From contig CAUYLG010044331.1 in NCBI GenBank assembly GCA_963573385.1, forward strand, positions 43,655 through 107,654: 64,000 nucleotides of DNA, written 5' to 3'. A program made the translations under genes and the position numbers. Origin of the DNA: Cacajao melanocephalus. Taxonomy: Eukaryota > Chordata > Mammalia > Primates > Pitheciidae. Positions 63,834 through 64,000 of the stretch are shown here, piece after piece (positions within the stretch are counted from its first letter, which is position 1; each line of letters opens with the position of its first letter). Under the pieces are notes generated by a model that was given only the letters and a program-made list of their open reading frames with translations, did not search any database and was not told the DNA's origin.

Positions 63834-64000
63834 AAATTGAAAAATAGGTATTAAAGACCTCTTTTATGCCGATAATTGTGCTTAACAACGGAGACAGGAA
63901 GGAATAAGGGAAGAAAATAACAAACAGCCAACCAATATTTCATTTAAATCTGTGAAATGCTATGCAATTGCTGAAGAGCGATTTACTTCCAATTGTATGG

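Overview
The window looks like primate, very probably human, nuclear DNA. It carries Alu elements of several ages on both strands, a primate-type 3' L1 fragment, older L1M, L2 and MIR fragments, and ERVL-MaLR LTRs. The background is AT-rich and broken by two sharp CpG islands. There are no operons, no ribosome-binding sites, no CRISPR array and no tRNA or rRNA gene that I can see. Nearly all long open frames are chance frames, frames inside GC-rich islands, or frames through repeats.

Layout. 1-3.4 kb: AT-rich DNA with an L2 scrap, an Alu with clean target-site duplications, MIR pieces and an old antisense Alu. 3.4-21.2 kb: a long stretch almost free of recent repeats that contains the two islands, A (about 9.5-11.9 kb, core 10.8-11.88 kb) and B (about 19.75-20.7 kb). 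Both have GC boxes and a NotI-type octamer, and neither shows an obvious TATA box. Island B has a good plus-strand splice donor at 20505/20506. 21.2-31 kb: one Alu, L2/MIR pieces, a short antisense L1M piece and a roughly 1.1 kb L1 3' end. 31.6-32 kb: the best gene-like signal, an acceptor/donor-bounded 105-nt block at 31873-31977, open in one frame with an internal ATG (MEDPRGLDGQS...). A second donor lies just upstream at 31754/31755. 32-64 kb: mostly intron-like or intergenic DNA with Alus, MIRs, L2s, two MLT-class LTRs, three MST-like LTRs, an MLT1A/MSTD-like LTR and broken L1M pieces. A repeat-poor AT-rich stretch runs from 44.97 to about 49.9 kb.

Interpretation (inference). The pattern of paired CpG islands in a repeat-poor block, followed downstream by a small, possibly first-coding exon and then a long stretch without exons, is typical of the 5' end of a long, developmentally regulated gene on the plus strand with alternative promoters. 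I did not recognise the gene, so no symbol is given. A transcript database or cross-species alignment would settle it quickly. Repeat family names come from recalled consensus features, not from a search, and boundaries are good to about 10-30 bases unless target-site duplications are quoted.
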